Assembly: GCF_019578655.1 (NCBI RefSeq)
Contig: NC_063257.1
Location: 1,116,001 to 1,180,000 of the forward strand
Direction of reading: 5' to 3'
Source of the DNA: Ricinus communis
Taxonomy: Eukaryota; Streptophyta; Magnoliopsida; Malpighiales; Euphorbiaceae
Length of the DNA: 64,000 nt
Part shown: positions 12,353-23,424 of the stretch, piece by piece
Position numbering within the stretch: position 1 is the first letter of the stretch
Layout of the letters: the number at the start of each line of letters is the position of its first letter
Program-made: the position numbers and the translations under genes
Notes under the pieces: generated by a model
Told to the model about the DNA's origin: nothing
Database searches by the model: none
The model's input: the letters and a program-made list of their open reading frames with translations, nothing else

Positions 12353-12545
12353 TTACCTGAGACGGAGCAGCGGTTGAGAACGACGCCAGCAGCGGCGGCT
12401 TGAACACAGCAGCAGCGTGGACGGCAGCAGTGGTGGTCTGGACGGCAGCACCGACGACGTGAATGGCAGCAGCAATAGAGTGAACGGCGGCGTGAAGCAG
12501 GGGGTGGGTGGTGGAGGCTCTGAGAAGGTTGAGTTGACGCGAGTT
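12353..12545 (-). other. GC-rich low-complexity island, possible decayed exon
   Basis: A sharply GC-rich patch made of GCAGC, GGCGG and GACGGCAGCA words stands in very AT-rich DNA. On the minus strand it ends in CTCAG followed by GTAAGG, a good splice-donor match. The open frame is only Pro/Ser/Leu/Arg low complexity and resembles no family I know. It may be a 5' exon of a lost gene or transposon, or a chance trinucleotide-rich tract. Confidence 0.3.
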
Positions 12546-12599
12546 TGAGAGGAGAAGAAGATAATTGAATTAGAGTTTACTTTGTCTTGGATTTTCTTA

Positions 12600-12855
12600 A
12601 GTTTAGTATATAAAAAATACATAGTTCTATTTTAAATTATGTAATTTTATTTAGGTTTTTTTTAGTTTGGTACATCAAAGCTATATAGTTTTACTAAATT
12701 ATATAGTTTTATTTAGTTTTTTTTTTAATTTGGTACATCAAAACTACGTTGTTCTACTCAAAACTATGTATTTTATTTAAAATTATATAGGATACTTTGA
12801 AACTAGATAGTTTTAGTTAAAACTACATAATTTTATTTTTAACTATATGTAATAT
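12600..12855. repeat. Degenerate tandem repeat, unit about 60 bp
   Basis: Three to four diverged units follow each other, each with a T-run, a TTTGGTACATCAAA-type core and an ACTATATAGTTTTA-type core. The two clearest units begin near 12645 and 12706. AT-rich satellite-like DNA with no coding content. Confidence 0.6.
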
Positions 12856-15190
12856 ATTTCTTTAATTTATTAATAAAAATTTATTGAATTCATATATATG
12901 ATTTTTTTTGCATATAATAAAAATAAAAATTAAACTATATAATATATTCAAATTTTAAAATATTGTCTTATATTTTTTGGATGTAATAACACAATATATA
13001 TATTATTAATATAAGATTTTAATAATAAAAGTGAGATCTATTAAAAACTTAAAGTTTAAAATTTAAATTCTACTGTATAACAATATGGTATAAGATTTTT
13101 TATATCATATTAATTAGTCAAGACACATAAAACTAATCAAGATTATTTAATAAACATAATTAATGTCATACTAGCACTACATAATTATAAGTTAATAATG
13201 CTAATATGTTAGGTTGAGTATTATAATAATTTTTTAACGTGATTTAGTATAATATTATTTTATATCTTAATATAATAGTACTATATATATATGTGTCTTT
13301 TTTATAAAGAAATATTAAATAGCGTAATGGTGAATGACTTTTTTTTTATAAAAAATATAAGGTTTAATATACATGGAGAATAAAATGATAAAAAAAAATT
13401 ATTAATCAATCTAATAGAATAAGATACCCATAAGTACCTTGTAAGATACCTGTTTAAATAAAAAGATATCGAATAATGGGTTCGAGTACCCTGCATCCAT
13501 ATCCGTCTACATAAGTAAGTCCGGATAGCGAATATTTATGCGGCTGAACCTGAATCCAACTCAAACCTGACACGGATATTAAATTTAGATTTCAAATCCT
13601 TTTTCATTATCGAAATAATATTCCAATAGAATCCGATCGAATCGGGTATTCAAAAATATTCGTCTGAATGCTATATTGAACCAAACTGATATTGGTAGAT
13701 TACCATTTTTTGTTTGGGAGTGTGGAAAACAAGAGGAAAGAATTGAGACTTTTTTGCGTGGGATTCATGAATTGATATTTCCTTTGTTTAGGATCAATTT
13801 TTATTTCCACTTTTGTTCGCTTAGAGTTTTAGGACATCGTTCTATATCGATCAAAATAATTTAAAAAGAATACGTTCAACTCAATAAATGATGAATTTAT
13901 ATCAAAAGTATTTATATTAATTCTTTTAATTTTATTAAGAAAATCTATTTAAATGGTTAAACTATTATTTCATAAAATATGTTATTTTAATAAAAATGAT
14001 ATTGATACTAAATTACTAATTTAGATCTAAATATGAGTTTTACATACTTAAATTTTTATTTTTGTGAACTAAAAATAATTTCTTTGTCTCAAATACTAAA
14101 TAATTATTATAATTAGACGCTAAGATAATTATTCTAAACATAAAAAGAATTAAAGCAAGCCATCTTTATAGGTAAAAGGGTTTTTAATATAATGTAAGCT
14201 TTTGATCTTGTAATTTACAGTTTTTTTTATTGTATGAGTTGATTTTAGAAATGAGTTTTCTTCAATTTCTAAGAATAGTACAAATTTTCACTTTTTAAAT
14301 AATACATTTGACGATGTTAAATTAAAATAATATTTTTTACAAAAACTTTAAGATAGGCTCATGACACTAAACCCTTAAATAAAAGGATTTAATTTCACAG
14401 TTTTAAACATAAAAGGTACGATTACAAAAAGGTTAAAATTTAAGGACACATGCTGTTCGACAAAAGGAAAAACATAACATGTAAATTACAAACCCTAATT
14501 TTTTATCTCAACCTCACAGCCGTCGTCATCTCTTTAACCCTCCACCAATCTCATGGCTGTCATAATCTCTCTTTAAGACTCCACCCACCCTCTAACATCG
14601 CAGGCAGCATCTCTCTTCTAATCGTGTTAGGATCTTTTTTTTTTTGAGTATAAATTTCAGAGTCTTGTATTGTTTTTCAGATTTCAATCCATACAAATTT
14701 CCTGCATTTTCCTTAATTGTCCACTTAATGGTACTATTCTCTTTGTATTTCATCTTCAAACTTTTTTGTTTTCCTCAAAATTTAAATGTCTACCAGTGTA
14801 TCAAAGCTATAGTGCAAGAATAACTGCTGAGCAAGACCTTTAAGCCTGTTTCCATTTGTGTGTTTTCCTGTCTCTTTTGCATTTTCTTTACTATGTCTGT
14901 GTGATTATCTCATTTAGTTTCATGCAGTTACTTATATGCATTCCTGTTACATTCTTTTTTTATATAAAACTTGCTTAGAGATTTGATTGCATAATACGGC
15001 ATATTTGTGGATTGTATTCCTACAAGTCATAGTACTTATGCTAAATAAACAGTAACCATACCAGTTGTTGAAAAAACACTTACAAGAGTAACTAAGCATT
15101 CATTTATTCTGGGAATTGCTCGCCCCCACTTGAATTTGCAGTGGATTTACTCATTTATTCTTGTGAATACTACATTCAGTCTTATCATTT
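12856..15190. other. AT-rich region; possible 5' leader of the F-box gene at its end
   Basis: Mostly repetitive AT-rich DNA. Within it, 13440-13680 repeats the CCCGAACC/GGATA style of the block at 11177. At about 14485-14640 composition changes to a pyrimidine-rich stretch beginning with AAACCCTAA, a telo-box word typical of plant 5' leaders. This could be the first non-coding exon of the F-box gene, which has a good acceptor (TTTTGGGCAG) just before its ATG at 15242. No other gene was seen. Confidence 0.35.
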
Positions 15191-15241
15191 TCTTTGTTCG
15201 ATTCATTAAGTGTTCAATCAATGGTCTTGTTTTTGGGCAGA

Positions 15242-16363
15242 ATGGAATTTGAATGCTTCATATGGATTGTACACATATGGAAAGAGCTATTGAGCATATT
15301 CCCCCCACTTAAGGGCGGGGATGTTAGACCTCTTCCTAATGACATCATTTTTGAAATACTGAGTAGGCTTCCAGCGGATGAAGTTCTCAAATGCTGTAGT
15401 GTCTCTAAGGAATGGAAGGCTCTTGTTCTCACTCCGTTTTTTTCTCAAGCCCAACTTACAAGAGCCTGCCCAATTGTTTTTATACAATATAGACGACCAG
15501 AATCACACTTTTTTATGCATGGTTTGGATGTATTTTTTCTCGATCAAGGAGCTAAGAATAACAGGATGATCGAGAAAGTATACAATAAACCCACACTCAA
15601 CATGCAAAAGATTATGCCTAAGCTTGCTTTTAGCTACAATGGATTCATCATATTTAAAGAATACAAATCATTCTCTCCATCGACTATCTTTTTTATTTAC
15701 AACCCCATTACACAGGCAGAAATAACCTTGGAAAACCCAGTTTGGAGTGGTGATTTATGCGGTATGTGCTTTCACTTATTGACCAGAGAATACAGGTTGA
15801 TTTATGCATATCGAAATGGCAAGGGCTGTCACTATCTGATACTTTATCAGCACAGCATGAAGTGGAGAAAGCTTTGTACTTTTAATTATGCGCCCACTCG
15901 AGAGATTGCTCCTGTAAACACAAATGGATTTATTTATTGGATAGTGGATGGTCAACGTTTAAATTAAAAACCTACTTGCAGTGCATCCATACTCACATTT
16001 AACACAGAAACTGAAGAACTCCAAGTTAGGCCTCATCCTGGGAATAGATGTCGCAGGTGTCGGATTGAGCGTGAAGAGGTGCAACTCTTACAAATGGAGA
16101 GTAAGTTATTATTCTGTCGTCTGTACGTGAAACACTTAAAGATTTGGGAGCTCGAGAACTCTACAAAGTGGGTTTGGGTTGAAAGGTATAATATCAATCT
16201 TGATTGGAACTTGAATCGATACCCATTTTCAAGTTATTACCAACAATATATAAAACTCTTGAACATCCAAGATGGGGAGTTGCTACTATGTTGATATTAC
16301 AGAGGTATTTTTTGGTATCATGGCTTGCCCAAGCACCACATACATAAATGCAGGTGTACCTAA
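15242..16363 (+). pseudogene. F-box protein with associated C-terminal domain, two nonsense codons
   Basis: An intact family member would be a substrate receptor of an SCF ubiquitin ligase. The F-box is clear near residues 35-75 (RPLPNDIIFEILSRLPADEV then CSVSKEWKALV), binding SKP1/ASK in the family. An FBA-type repeat region follows (FIIFKEYKS...IYNPITQ, GFIYWIVDG). The frame stops at TAA 15965-15967, yet the same frame then continues with convincing family sequence (ASILTFNTETEEL, LKIWEL, INIQDGELLL-like) to a second stop, TGA 16292-16294. It runs on again through RGIFWYH to 16361-16363. No frameshift was seen. The start was chosen after the acceptor-like TTTTGGGCAG. If the first stop is real, the 5' part could still give a truncated F-box protein of about 240 residues, so some activity cannot be excluded. 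Confidence 0.82.
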
Positions 16364-16754
16364 AACAGTAAGCCCTTTCGATCAACTTGCCATGTGCAAG
16401 TGATCAACAAAAATTCAAGCCACACAACCTGACAAGCAAAGTAAAGTATAAATTAAAACAAATTAAATGGCATGAAAATAAAAGAGAAATAAGGAAACAC
16501 TTACGGCACTTACTCTTCCACAGAAGACTTGTGATTAAAGGTATTGAAATTGCAAGAGGAAAGGCACTAACACCTTGCAACATCAATAACCTAACATAAT
16601 GTCTTAAATTTATTGACTTCTTCCACATCCACATGTACCTCTACATCTAGAGTTTTAAAAATATTATCCAAAGATTTAGATTTCTTAGCACTCATTTAAT
16701 TCTTCTCTTCCTGAGTTTCTTGAATCTCAGTATCAATTTCTTGAACCTCACTAT

Positions 16755-16852
16755 CTCTACTCTCCTCGAGATCTCTACTTTCCTCGCTCACAGCTAGTAC
16801 TATCTCTACTCTCCTCGAGATCTCTACTTTCCTCGCTCACAGCTAGTACCAT
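16755..16852. repeat. Perfect 49-bp tandem duplication in the coding tail of the next gene
   Basis: A 49-bp unit starting CTCTACTCTCCTCGAGATCT on the plus strand occurs at 16755-16803 and 16804-16852, with only a border base differing. A third, diverged copy may follow. The length is not a multiple of three, so the duplication shifts the reading frame of the minus-strand gene. Confidence 0.9.
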
Positions 16853-17362
16853 CTCTACCCTCTTCAAGATCTCTATTCTCCTCTCTAGTACCGTACCATC
16901 CCTACCTGCCTGAAGATCTCTACTCTCTTCACTCTCAGTTCTAGTACCAATTCTACCCTCCTCGTTCACAGCTCTAGTATCATCACCCCCACTCCCCTTG
17001 ACATATTCAGTATTAAATCCTCTTATTTCTAGTGCAAGTAGTGTATGCATTCTCCTTAAGTCCTTCATTCTAGAAGCCAACTTTGATATCATTGAGAACG
17101 CCACGACAAAAGGTACTATAGTACCAACAACAAACCCAACCAACAGGAGACCAATATTTCCTAATAATATATGATTCCATCCACCTTGTGTCTGAGAGAC
17201 CAAAGTTATCCCACCCATCAACAACCCATATAGTTGAATATGTGTTATTGGCAAAACAACGGCTTCATTTGCTTGCCTCACTAATTGAAGCTCATCCACT
17301 TTCATTGCTCCTACTCTGGCTTCAAAAACAGCTAACATTTGCACTTGGTCATTTGCTGCCAT
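16775..17362 (-). CDS. Unknown small two-TM protein with Glu/Arg-rich tail
   Basis: A 195-residue single-exon frame that I do not recognise. It has a polar N-terminus (MAANDQVQMLAVFEARVGAM), then two hydrophobic segments at about residues 38-57 and 65-92 (ILLGNIGLLLVGFVVGTIVP), then a charged C-terminal tail rich in Glu, Ser and Arg (EESRDLEESRD). A small membrane protein with a cytosolic or lumenal tail is all that can be inferred. The last residues arise from a 49-bp tandem duplication: removing one unit would join the frame to a different acidic tail (EVQEIDTEIQE) ending at about 16698. The allele seen here therefore probably has an altered terminus. Expression is unproven; ATG context and length are the only support that it is a gene. 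Confidence 0.55.
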   Translation of the reverse strand: MAANDQVQMLAVFEARVGAMKVDELQLVRQANEAVVLPITHIQLYGLLMGGITLVSQTQGGWNHILLGNIGLLLVGFVVGTIVPFVVAFSMISKLASRMKDLRRMHTLLALEIRGFNTEYVKGSGGDDTRAVNEEGRIGTRTESEESRDLQAGRDGTVLERRIEILKRVEMVLAVSEESRDLEESRDSTSCERGK

Positions 17363-17659
17363 TTGTCCTTAAAAAAAAAAGAAAATGAGATAAATGAAAA
17401 ACAGTTGTTTAAATCACTTTCTCATTCCTCCTCATTTTCTAGGAAAGTATAAAATTTACCTTTGTCGGCTACTTTGTGCGTCTCTCTTACAGTAAAGTGT
17501 GCAGTGTCTAAGGAGTAAAAGGGTTTAGGTTTAGAGCTTTTGTGTTAGGAAGGGTTAAGAATCTGGGCTAGGATGATTATCTATAGTTGTGGTTGTGGGC
17601 CAGGGTCCACATGAGTCTCTTGGCAACGAAATGAGAAACCGTTCCTCCCTTTCCCAGTC

Positions 17660-17778
17660 GTTAAAAGGAGGATGAAGATGATAATGATAATAATAACAAT
17701 AATAATAATTACCTACAAGCACCATTGATCTTCTCTGTCTCTATTTCTTTATTCCCACCCAATGAATACAACACTTAC

Positions 17779-17813
<35 letters not shown>

Positions 17814-17815
17814 TG
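17660..17815. repeat. (AAT)n microsatellites
   Basis: AATAAT-type runs at about 17690-17712 and 17779-17813, the second with about eleven uninterrupted units. They lie upstream of the minus-strand ORF at 17362. Confidence 0.9.
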
Positions 17816-17859
17816 ATTTCAATGTCTAATTTCCCAATTCATTTCTCATTTTTTTCACA

Positions 17860-18463
17860 TAAAATTTAAGTTTGTGTGTAATTATCAACTTTTTTTTTAA
17901 TGAGATTTCAATTCCAAACGACGGTCTTATTTATCTGTCAATTTATTGATTAATAAGTTATATTTTTAATTAATTATTTTTTTAATTTTTAAAAATATCA
18001 TATTAATTATATTTTAATGTTATATTAACTAACAAATCAAATTTTTTAATTACATAATAATTCTAATTTTATTAAAAAAATAGAATATTTATTATATTTT
18101 AATATTGTATTAACTAATATATTAATTTTTTTAACTAAAACATAATTCTAATTTTAGAAAAAATATATTTTAAATTATATTCCCTAATTAGTTTTAATTC
18201 TATCAATTATATTAATAGCATTAATTTATATAATACTAAAATTAATTAATAAATAGTTTTAAAATTATTTTTATATTATTACACTGATAAGATTTTAATA
18301 TATTAAAAAGGTTAAAAAGATATCTAAAAGATTTAATTGCATGTTATTTTTAAAATATTATAGATAAATATTAAATATTAAAATTCTATTAATTTTTATT
18401 TATAAACATGATTTTATAATTAAAATAACAACAATAGCGTGCAATATACAAGTAAATGACTAG
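17860..18463 (+). mobile_element. AT-rich dispersed repeat, copy A (Helitron-like 3' end)
   Basis: First of four related copies. The body contains TTTATTGATTAATAAGTTAT, then spaced AATTAGATAATAATTCTAA-like words, and the right end reads GTGCAATATACAAGTAAATGACTAG followed by T. Ending CTAG|T after a short GC-containing segment is Helitron-like. No protein is encoded. The left end is not sharp. Confidence 0.5.
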
Positions 18464-20046
18464 TTATAATAAATAAATAAAACTTTACTTTTGACATATA
18501 AAAGATGAGAGAATGACTAATTAAAATAAAATAAAATAAAACAAGAAAAACAAAGAAAAAAAATATAAAAGAAAGATATCCCTTTATATATTGTAGGAAA
18601 ATATTTGTTATAAAATAAAGAATAATAAAAAAATAATTTTTTGTATATATCCATATGTATTACACCTATTTATAAGCGTAAATTATTATAGTGATATAGT
18701 TTTATTCTTATAAAAATTTATATTTATAGATATAATAACGGAGAACCACTCTAATCAAAACATTTTAATATTATCATATGAAAATTTTAATATTTTACAT
18801 AATCTTTACATAAATTGTTTCTAACTTTGACTAATTCTTCAAAATCTAATCTTTTAAACTTGGAAATTTGGCCGACATTTTTCAAAGCATTAATTAATTG
18901 AAATTTACCATTTCAAAATACAATATATTACTAATTTATATAAAATATAGTTTGCTAAGTCGTGAAAGAAGGTGAGGAAAAAGTTAAAAATTGAAAGGCA
19001 CCATTTGAAATCAGGATTAAAAATGAGAAATATTAAAAAATTTATATATTTTAATTTTTGAATATAAAAAAAATGTCAAAATTCATAAGTCTTGACCAAT
19101 AAGTTTCTCATTCTTATTCATAAAAAAAAAAAAAATCATCATTTTCTACAATTTGCAATGAATTTCTGGTAGTAATTAAAAGTATTTTTCATTATTTCAG
19201 TAATTTCTCACATAAAAATAAAAAAAATTAATGATTTATTTTATCATTAATTCACTATCAAAAATTTTAAATTCTTGAATATTGATTAAATCAATGAATT
19301 TTAAGATTGTTTCATCACTAAATATTATTTCTCTCACTTTAGTGTGGATTTCAAACTTTAAGCAAAATTGTGGACTTTTTAATTTAAATCTATAAAACAA
19401 CTCATTTTATTTAAAAAACAGAAGTTATAAAATAGAAATAATAAAGTTAAAAAAGATATTTTGAAGGTATGAAATGTATTGACTTACTAATATGGCATTT
19501 ATTTAAAAGTTTTACCTATTTTATAAAAATTTAGTTTAGCCATAATTAATTTCATACAAATTTAATTATATAAAATACTAAATTAAAATATATAAATTTA
19601 AAATTTATAAATAAATTTTATATACTTTAACTAAACAGTGCATAAGTGTTTTTTAAATGGATGACTTGAATTATAAAAAAAAACTATAGAAATGAATTAA
19701 AAGAAATGATGTGTTATAATGGACAAAAGAGGAGAAAAAAAAGATTTATTATAATTAACGTAGAAATATAACAAATTAGAAGAGAGAAAAGGTAAGATTT
19801 AAAGTAAATAGAGAAACTTTGAGAGACAAAAGATAAAACCGAAGGACATTCCCATCTCTAGGAAAATTCTTCTGTAACTAAGTTTGTGCACCCCTATTTT
19901 CAAAAAACACAGGTAGGTGATCACAAACTTCCTCCAACCAAGACAAATGAACCAAAAGAAAGAAAAAAAAAAACTAATTAATTAACACATTACAATAAGT
20001 TCACAACCAAACAGAAGAAGCTGATTCTCCATTTATCGGTTATGCT
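18464..20046. other. AT-rich intergenic DNA, no gene seen
   Basis: Very AT-rich with poly-A/T runs and no frame, RNA gene or sharp repeat end that I can support. The 3' UTR of the minus-strand PNRC-like gene probably reaches in from the right; a poly-A signal on that strand (AATAAA) lies at 20047-20052. Confidence 0.5.
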
Positions 20047-20130
20047 TTTATTTACAGGAAAGATACAAAAGCCAACCAACTTCATCACCATTCCCACTGC
20101 ATTGTAACTGAAAACTAAAATCTTTTTGCT

Positions 20131-20868
20131 TCACCGGAGTCGCAGAAGCCGCCGGAGATTGTCTGTTGCTCCGGCATCTATCCCGGCAGCTTCTGCAGTG
20201 CAACTAAGCTTTGGCCTGACTGAAAACTTGGGCAAAGGTAAGCTACTCGGTGGCGGAGACAGTGTAAAAACTGAACCAGTAAGACTTTCCAAATCTTTAG
20301 TACCATGAGTATTATTATTATTATTATTACCTGTAATGAAAGAAGAAGATGATGATGATAAAACTTTGGAAACATCTTTGGGTAGATCGTTAGGCTCTGG
20401 TCCAGATGGTACAGTGGATGCAATGATCAAAGGCTTTGAATTTTGTTTTGGTTCTTCGTTTCTGGGGATGGGCTGTTTTGATTTCTTTGGAGTGAGAGAG
20501 TGATCTCTGGTTCGATTTGTTTTTCTAGTAGTTGTGGGTGGGCAAGAAAGATCTCGGGTTCGAGAATTGAGTGATCTTATTGTTGAGACTGGAAGAGGAA
20601 GAAGAGGCGGCTGCTGTCCTTGCCTTTGTTGGATAGGATATAGCCCTACTGCAGGAGGGTATGAGAAGGAGAGAGCACGAGGAGGAGGAGGAAAGAAAAG
20701 GCCTCCTCCATGGATGATGTTGTTGTTGTTTGATGGAGCTAAGTTTTCAATTGGTCTTGAAATGAGCCCTCGACTGCTGCTACTATTGTTTCTCTTTGAC
20801 TGGTTTTTTATCTGTTTCTTGTAAGGAGAGATTGTTTGATGATCAGATGGTGCAAAAATCGCCTCCAT
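20131..20868 (-). CDS. PNRC-like proline-rich protein (possible decapping-complex partner)
   Basis: A single-exon 245-residue protein, basic and disordered in composition, with Ser/Asn runs and proline clusters. Near the C-terminus (residues 204-216) is SPPPSSLPLPKFS, the hallmark of the PNRC family, followed by the conserved end TDNLRRLLRLR. In animals PNRC2, and in yeast Edc1, use such LPxP motifs to bind the EVH1 domain of the decapping activator DCP1. By analogy this protein may recruit the mRNA decapping machinery, but that role is inferred. The start at 20868 gives MEAIFAPSDHQTISPYKK. The upstream region has many AACGG cores. A minus-strand AATAAA lies about 80 bp after the stop. The gene is flanked by transposon-rich DNA but looks intact. 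Confidence 0.78.
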   Translation of the reverse strand: MEAIFAPSDHQTISPYKKQIKNQSKRNNSSSSRGLISRPIENLAPSNNNNIIHGGGLFFPPPPRALSFSYPPAVGLYPIQQRQGQQPPLLPLPVSTIRSLNSRTRDLSCPPTTTRKTNRTRDHSLTPKKSKQPIPRNEEPKQNSKPLIIASTVPSGPEPNDLPKDVSKVLSSSSSSFITGNNNNNNTHGTKDLESLTGSVFTLSPPPSSLPLPKFSVRPKLSCTAEAAGIDAGATDNLRRLLRLR

Positions 20869-21120
20869 ACCTTAGTATTTACTTTTGGTTTATATTAAAA
20901 CTAAATTTAAGAAGATCTGCACAAAAATGAACAAGCAGTAGAAAACAGGCGATGATCTTGGAAAAGAAAAAATAACGCGATCAACAGCCCTGATTAAGAT
21001 TTCCGATTTCTTTATAAAAACAAATGGAAACCCTTACAGATTTTGTCTAGAAAGTTGCAACATTAAAGAAAAAAAATCAGAATAAACACACAAGATATAT
21101 GTAATGTAATAATCTCTAAT

Positions 21121-21155
21121 ACTTTATATAGATAGATAGATAGGGAGAGAGAGAG
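21121..21155. repeat. GATA/GA microsatellite in the PNRC-like gene leader
   Basis: A short (GATA)n run followed by (GA)n lies in the expected 5'-UTR or core promoter of the minus-strand gene. A TATATAAAG on the minus strand at about 21122-21130 is one candidate TATA box; TATAAAAAG at about 21320 is another. Confidence 0.5.
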
Positions 21156-21360
21156 CTACTGGTGAAGACAGATTTTTGGCTCTCTCATGAGAAGGGAAAA
21201 GAATTGATAGAATAGATCTTTCGATCCTCAAGAGATCCTAAAATCCCTACTTTAGAAATTGTTACAGGGTCTCGATATTTTCAGTGAATAGATTTCATGG
21301 CTCTTCGCATCAATTGCCTCTTTTTATAGAAGAAAAAAGAAGAATAAAAAGAAGAGCCCT

Positions 21361-21677
21361 CAACGGCTACTTCTTCGTCTTCCACAACTTTTTAATTATT
21401 TAATTAGAATATTTCTTTTTTTATAATACTATATTTTTTTAATGAAAATGTCGCGATTACTGCGAATTTACCGACAACCGTTGCAGTCGGCTACCCCTTG
21501 GTCCAAAATCGGGGACACTGTAGGGCGGTCGCCGCCGATCCAATGGGGACCGTTGGATAATTATTTTTGAAATAGCCGTTAAGAGAATACTGACCGTTGA
21601 TTACCTCTATGCTTTCCTCGAAGTTGGTCTCATTAGATGAGGACCAGAAGAATCCTAGCCATACACGTTTTCAACGG
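21361..21677 (-). promoter_or_regulatory. Cluster of six AACGG (MSA-core) motifs upstream of the PNRC-like gene
   Basis: AACGG or its complement CCGTT occurs at 21361-21366, 21478-21482, 21550-21555, 21576-21580, 21594-21599 and 21671-21677. The GGGACCGTTGGAT copy read on the minus strand matches the MSA consensus (YCYAACGGYYA) at ten of eleven positions. MSA elements are bound by three-repeat MYB (MYB3R) factors and drive G2/M transcription in plants. The stretch is also markedly GC-richer than its surroundings, as expected of a promoter. It lies about 0.5-0.8 kb upstream of the start codon. Confidence 0.5.
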
Positions 21678-22094
21678 ATTGTGGGACCCATAGCAAAAAT
21701 TAAATTACAAATTTAGTATTGTTTTTAATATGTGTGACCTCATGTGCAGGGAATAAGTGAGGGCAACTCAGAATAGATATTTCATTCGTTTAGGTGGGCC
21801 TGCAGTGATACAATAAATCAGGGCTCATGAATTTGGTTACACGTGGCAGATTAAGAGCCATTCTTGTGACATGGCGCTTGTAGATTTTGTGGTGAATGAT
21901 TGGAGGGGCCCTTTGTATAATTTCCCGGACGAATGGTCTTGCTTAATATGATAACGAAGGATCAAGGATTGTTTAACATTGCATGTTTAGCTTTTGTTTT
22001 CTTTTAGGCTTCTTTAGCACTATGAATTTTAAAATTAAATTAAATTCACAAATTTATAAAAATTTAAAGTTCCTGAAATCTTACTAAATATTGT

Positions 22095-22712
22095 ATTGAT
22101 GTGTATGTTTAATTTTTAATATGTTTAATTTTTATTTTGATATTTATATTATTTTTGATATATATGATTCAAATTTATATATAATTTTATAGTTTTTTTA
22201 TTAATTTATTGATTACTGAGTTACATTCATAATTAAACACTTATTCTAATCCTAAAAAATAACATATTACTAATAAATTAATTTTTAATTAGATAATAAT
22301 TATTCTAAAAGATAGTATTTTAATTATATTTTAATATGATATTAACTTACAAATTAGTTTTTTAATTAGATAATAATTCTAATTATAAAAAAATAATATT
22401 TTTAAATATTATATTCACTAATAAATTTATTTTAATTATATAATAATTTTTAATTTATAAAAATAATAATATCAATTATATTGATAATACTAATTTAAAG
22501 ATAATATTATTAAATAAATATTTTATTAATGCAATGCTATAAATAAAATTTTTAAAAAATTAAAGATATTTAAAATAGTTAATTTGCTATTATTCTTAAA
22601 AGTATTATAAATCAAAATTAAATATTAAACAATTAATTAAATTGTATCTATAAATTTAATTTTATAATCATAATAATAATAATTGTCATATACCACAGAG
22701 GCAGACGACTAG
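22095..22712 (+). mobile_element. AT-rich dispersed repeat, copy B
   Basis: Second copy, aligning with the others through TTTTTTTATTAATTTATTGATTA, AATATATTACTAATAAATTA and the ATTTATAATCATAATAATAATAA block. It ends GGCAGACGACTAG. The GC-containing terminal segment is degraded. Copy C follows almost directly. Confidence 0.5.
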
Positions 22713-22739
22713 CATATATTAATTTCCAAGGCCTAAAAT

Positions 22740-23424
22740 TTTTTTCATATGTGTGCTTAAATTTTGACACATAGAATTGTTACTTTAACATGTATACTAT
22801 TTTTTGACATATAGAATTTAAACTTATATATAATTTTGTGACTATTTCTATTAATTTATTAATTAATAAGTTTCGTTCCTAATTAAATACTCATTTTAAT
22901 TCCAAAAAATAATATATTACTAATAAATTAGTTTTCTAATTATATATTAATTATTCGAAAAGATAGTATATTAATTATATTTTAGTATTATATTAACTAA
23001 CAAATTAATTTTTTAATTAGATAATGATTCTAATTTAAAAAATAATATCTCTAAATATTATATTCACTGATAAATTAATTTTTAACTATATAATAATTAT
23101 AAATTTTAAATAAATAGAAATATCAATTATATTTGTAGTATTAATTTATATAATCTTACAGTTAATAAATAAGCATTTTAAAAATAACTTATTGACAATA
23201 TTAATTTAAAGATAATATTAATAAATAAATATTTTATTAATATATAATAATATAAATAAAAATTTAAAAAAATTAAAGACATTTAAAAATAGTTTGTTTG
23301 TTATTATTTTAAAATTATTATAAATCAATATCGAATATTGAATGATTGGTTAAATTGGATTTATAAATTTATTTTATAATCAAAATAATAATAACGGTTG
23401 TACAACGCACGGATAGACGATTAG
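22740..23424 (+). mobile_element. AT-rich dispersed repeat, copy C (best preserved end)
   Basis: Third copy, in the same orientation and adjacent to copy B. Its right end is the clearest: ACGGTTGTACAACGCACGG, which contains the palindrome GTTGTACAAC, then ATAGACGATTAG and T. A palindrome a few bases before a CTRR-like terminus followed by T is the Helitron 3' signature, though the first base of the CTRR is T here. Confidence 0.5.

Noticed and set aside
13440..13500. GGGTTCGAGTACCC, resembling a tRNA T-arm
   Set aside because: No matching acceptor stem, D-arm or anticodon arm at the right distance; it belongs to the degenerate CCCGAACC repeat style.
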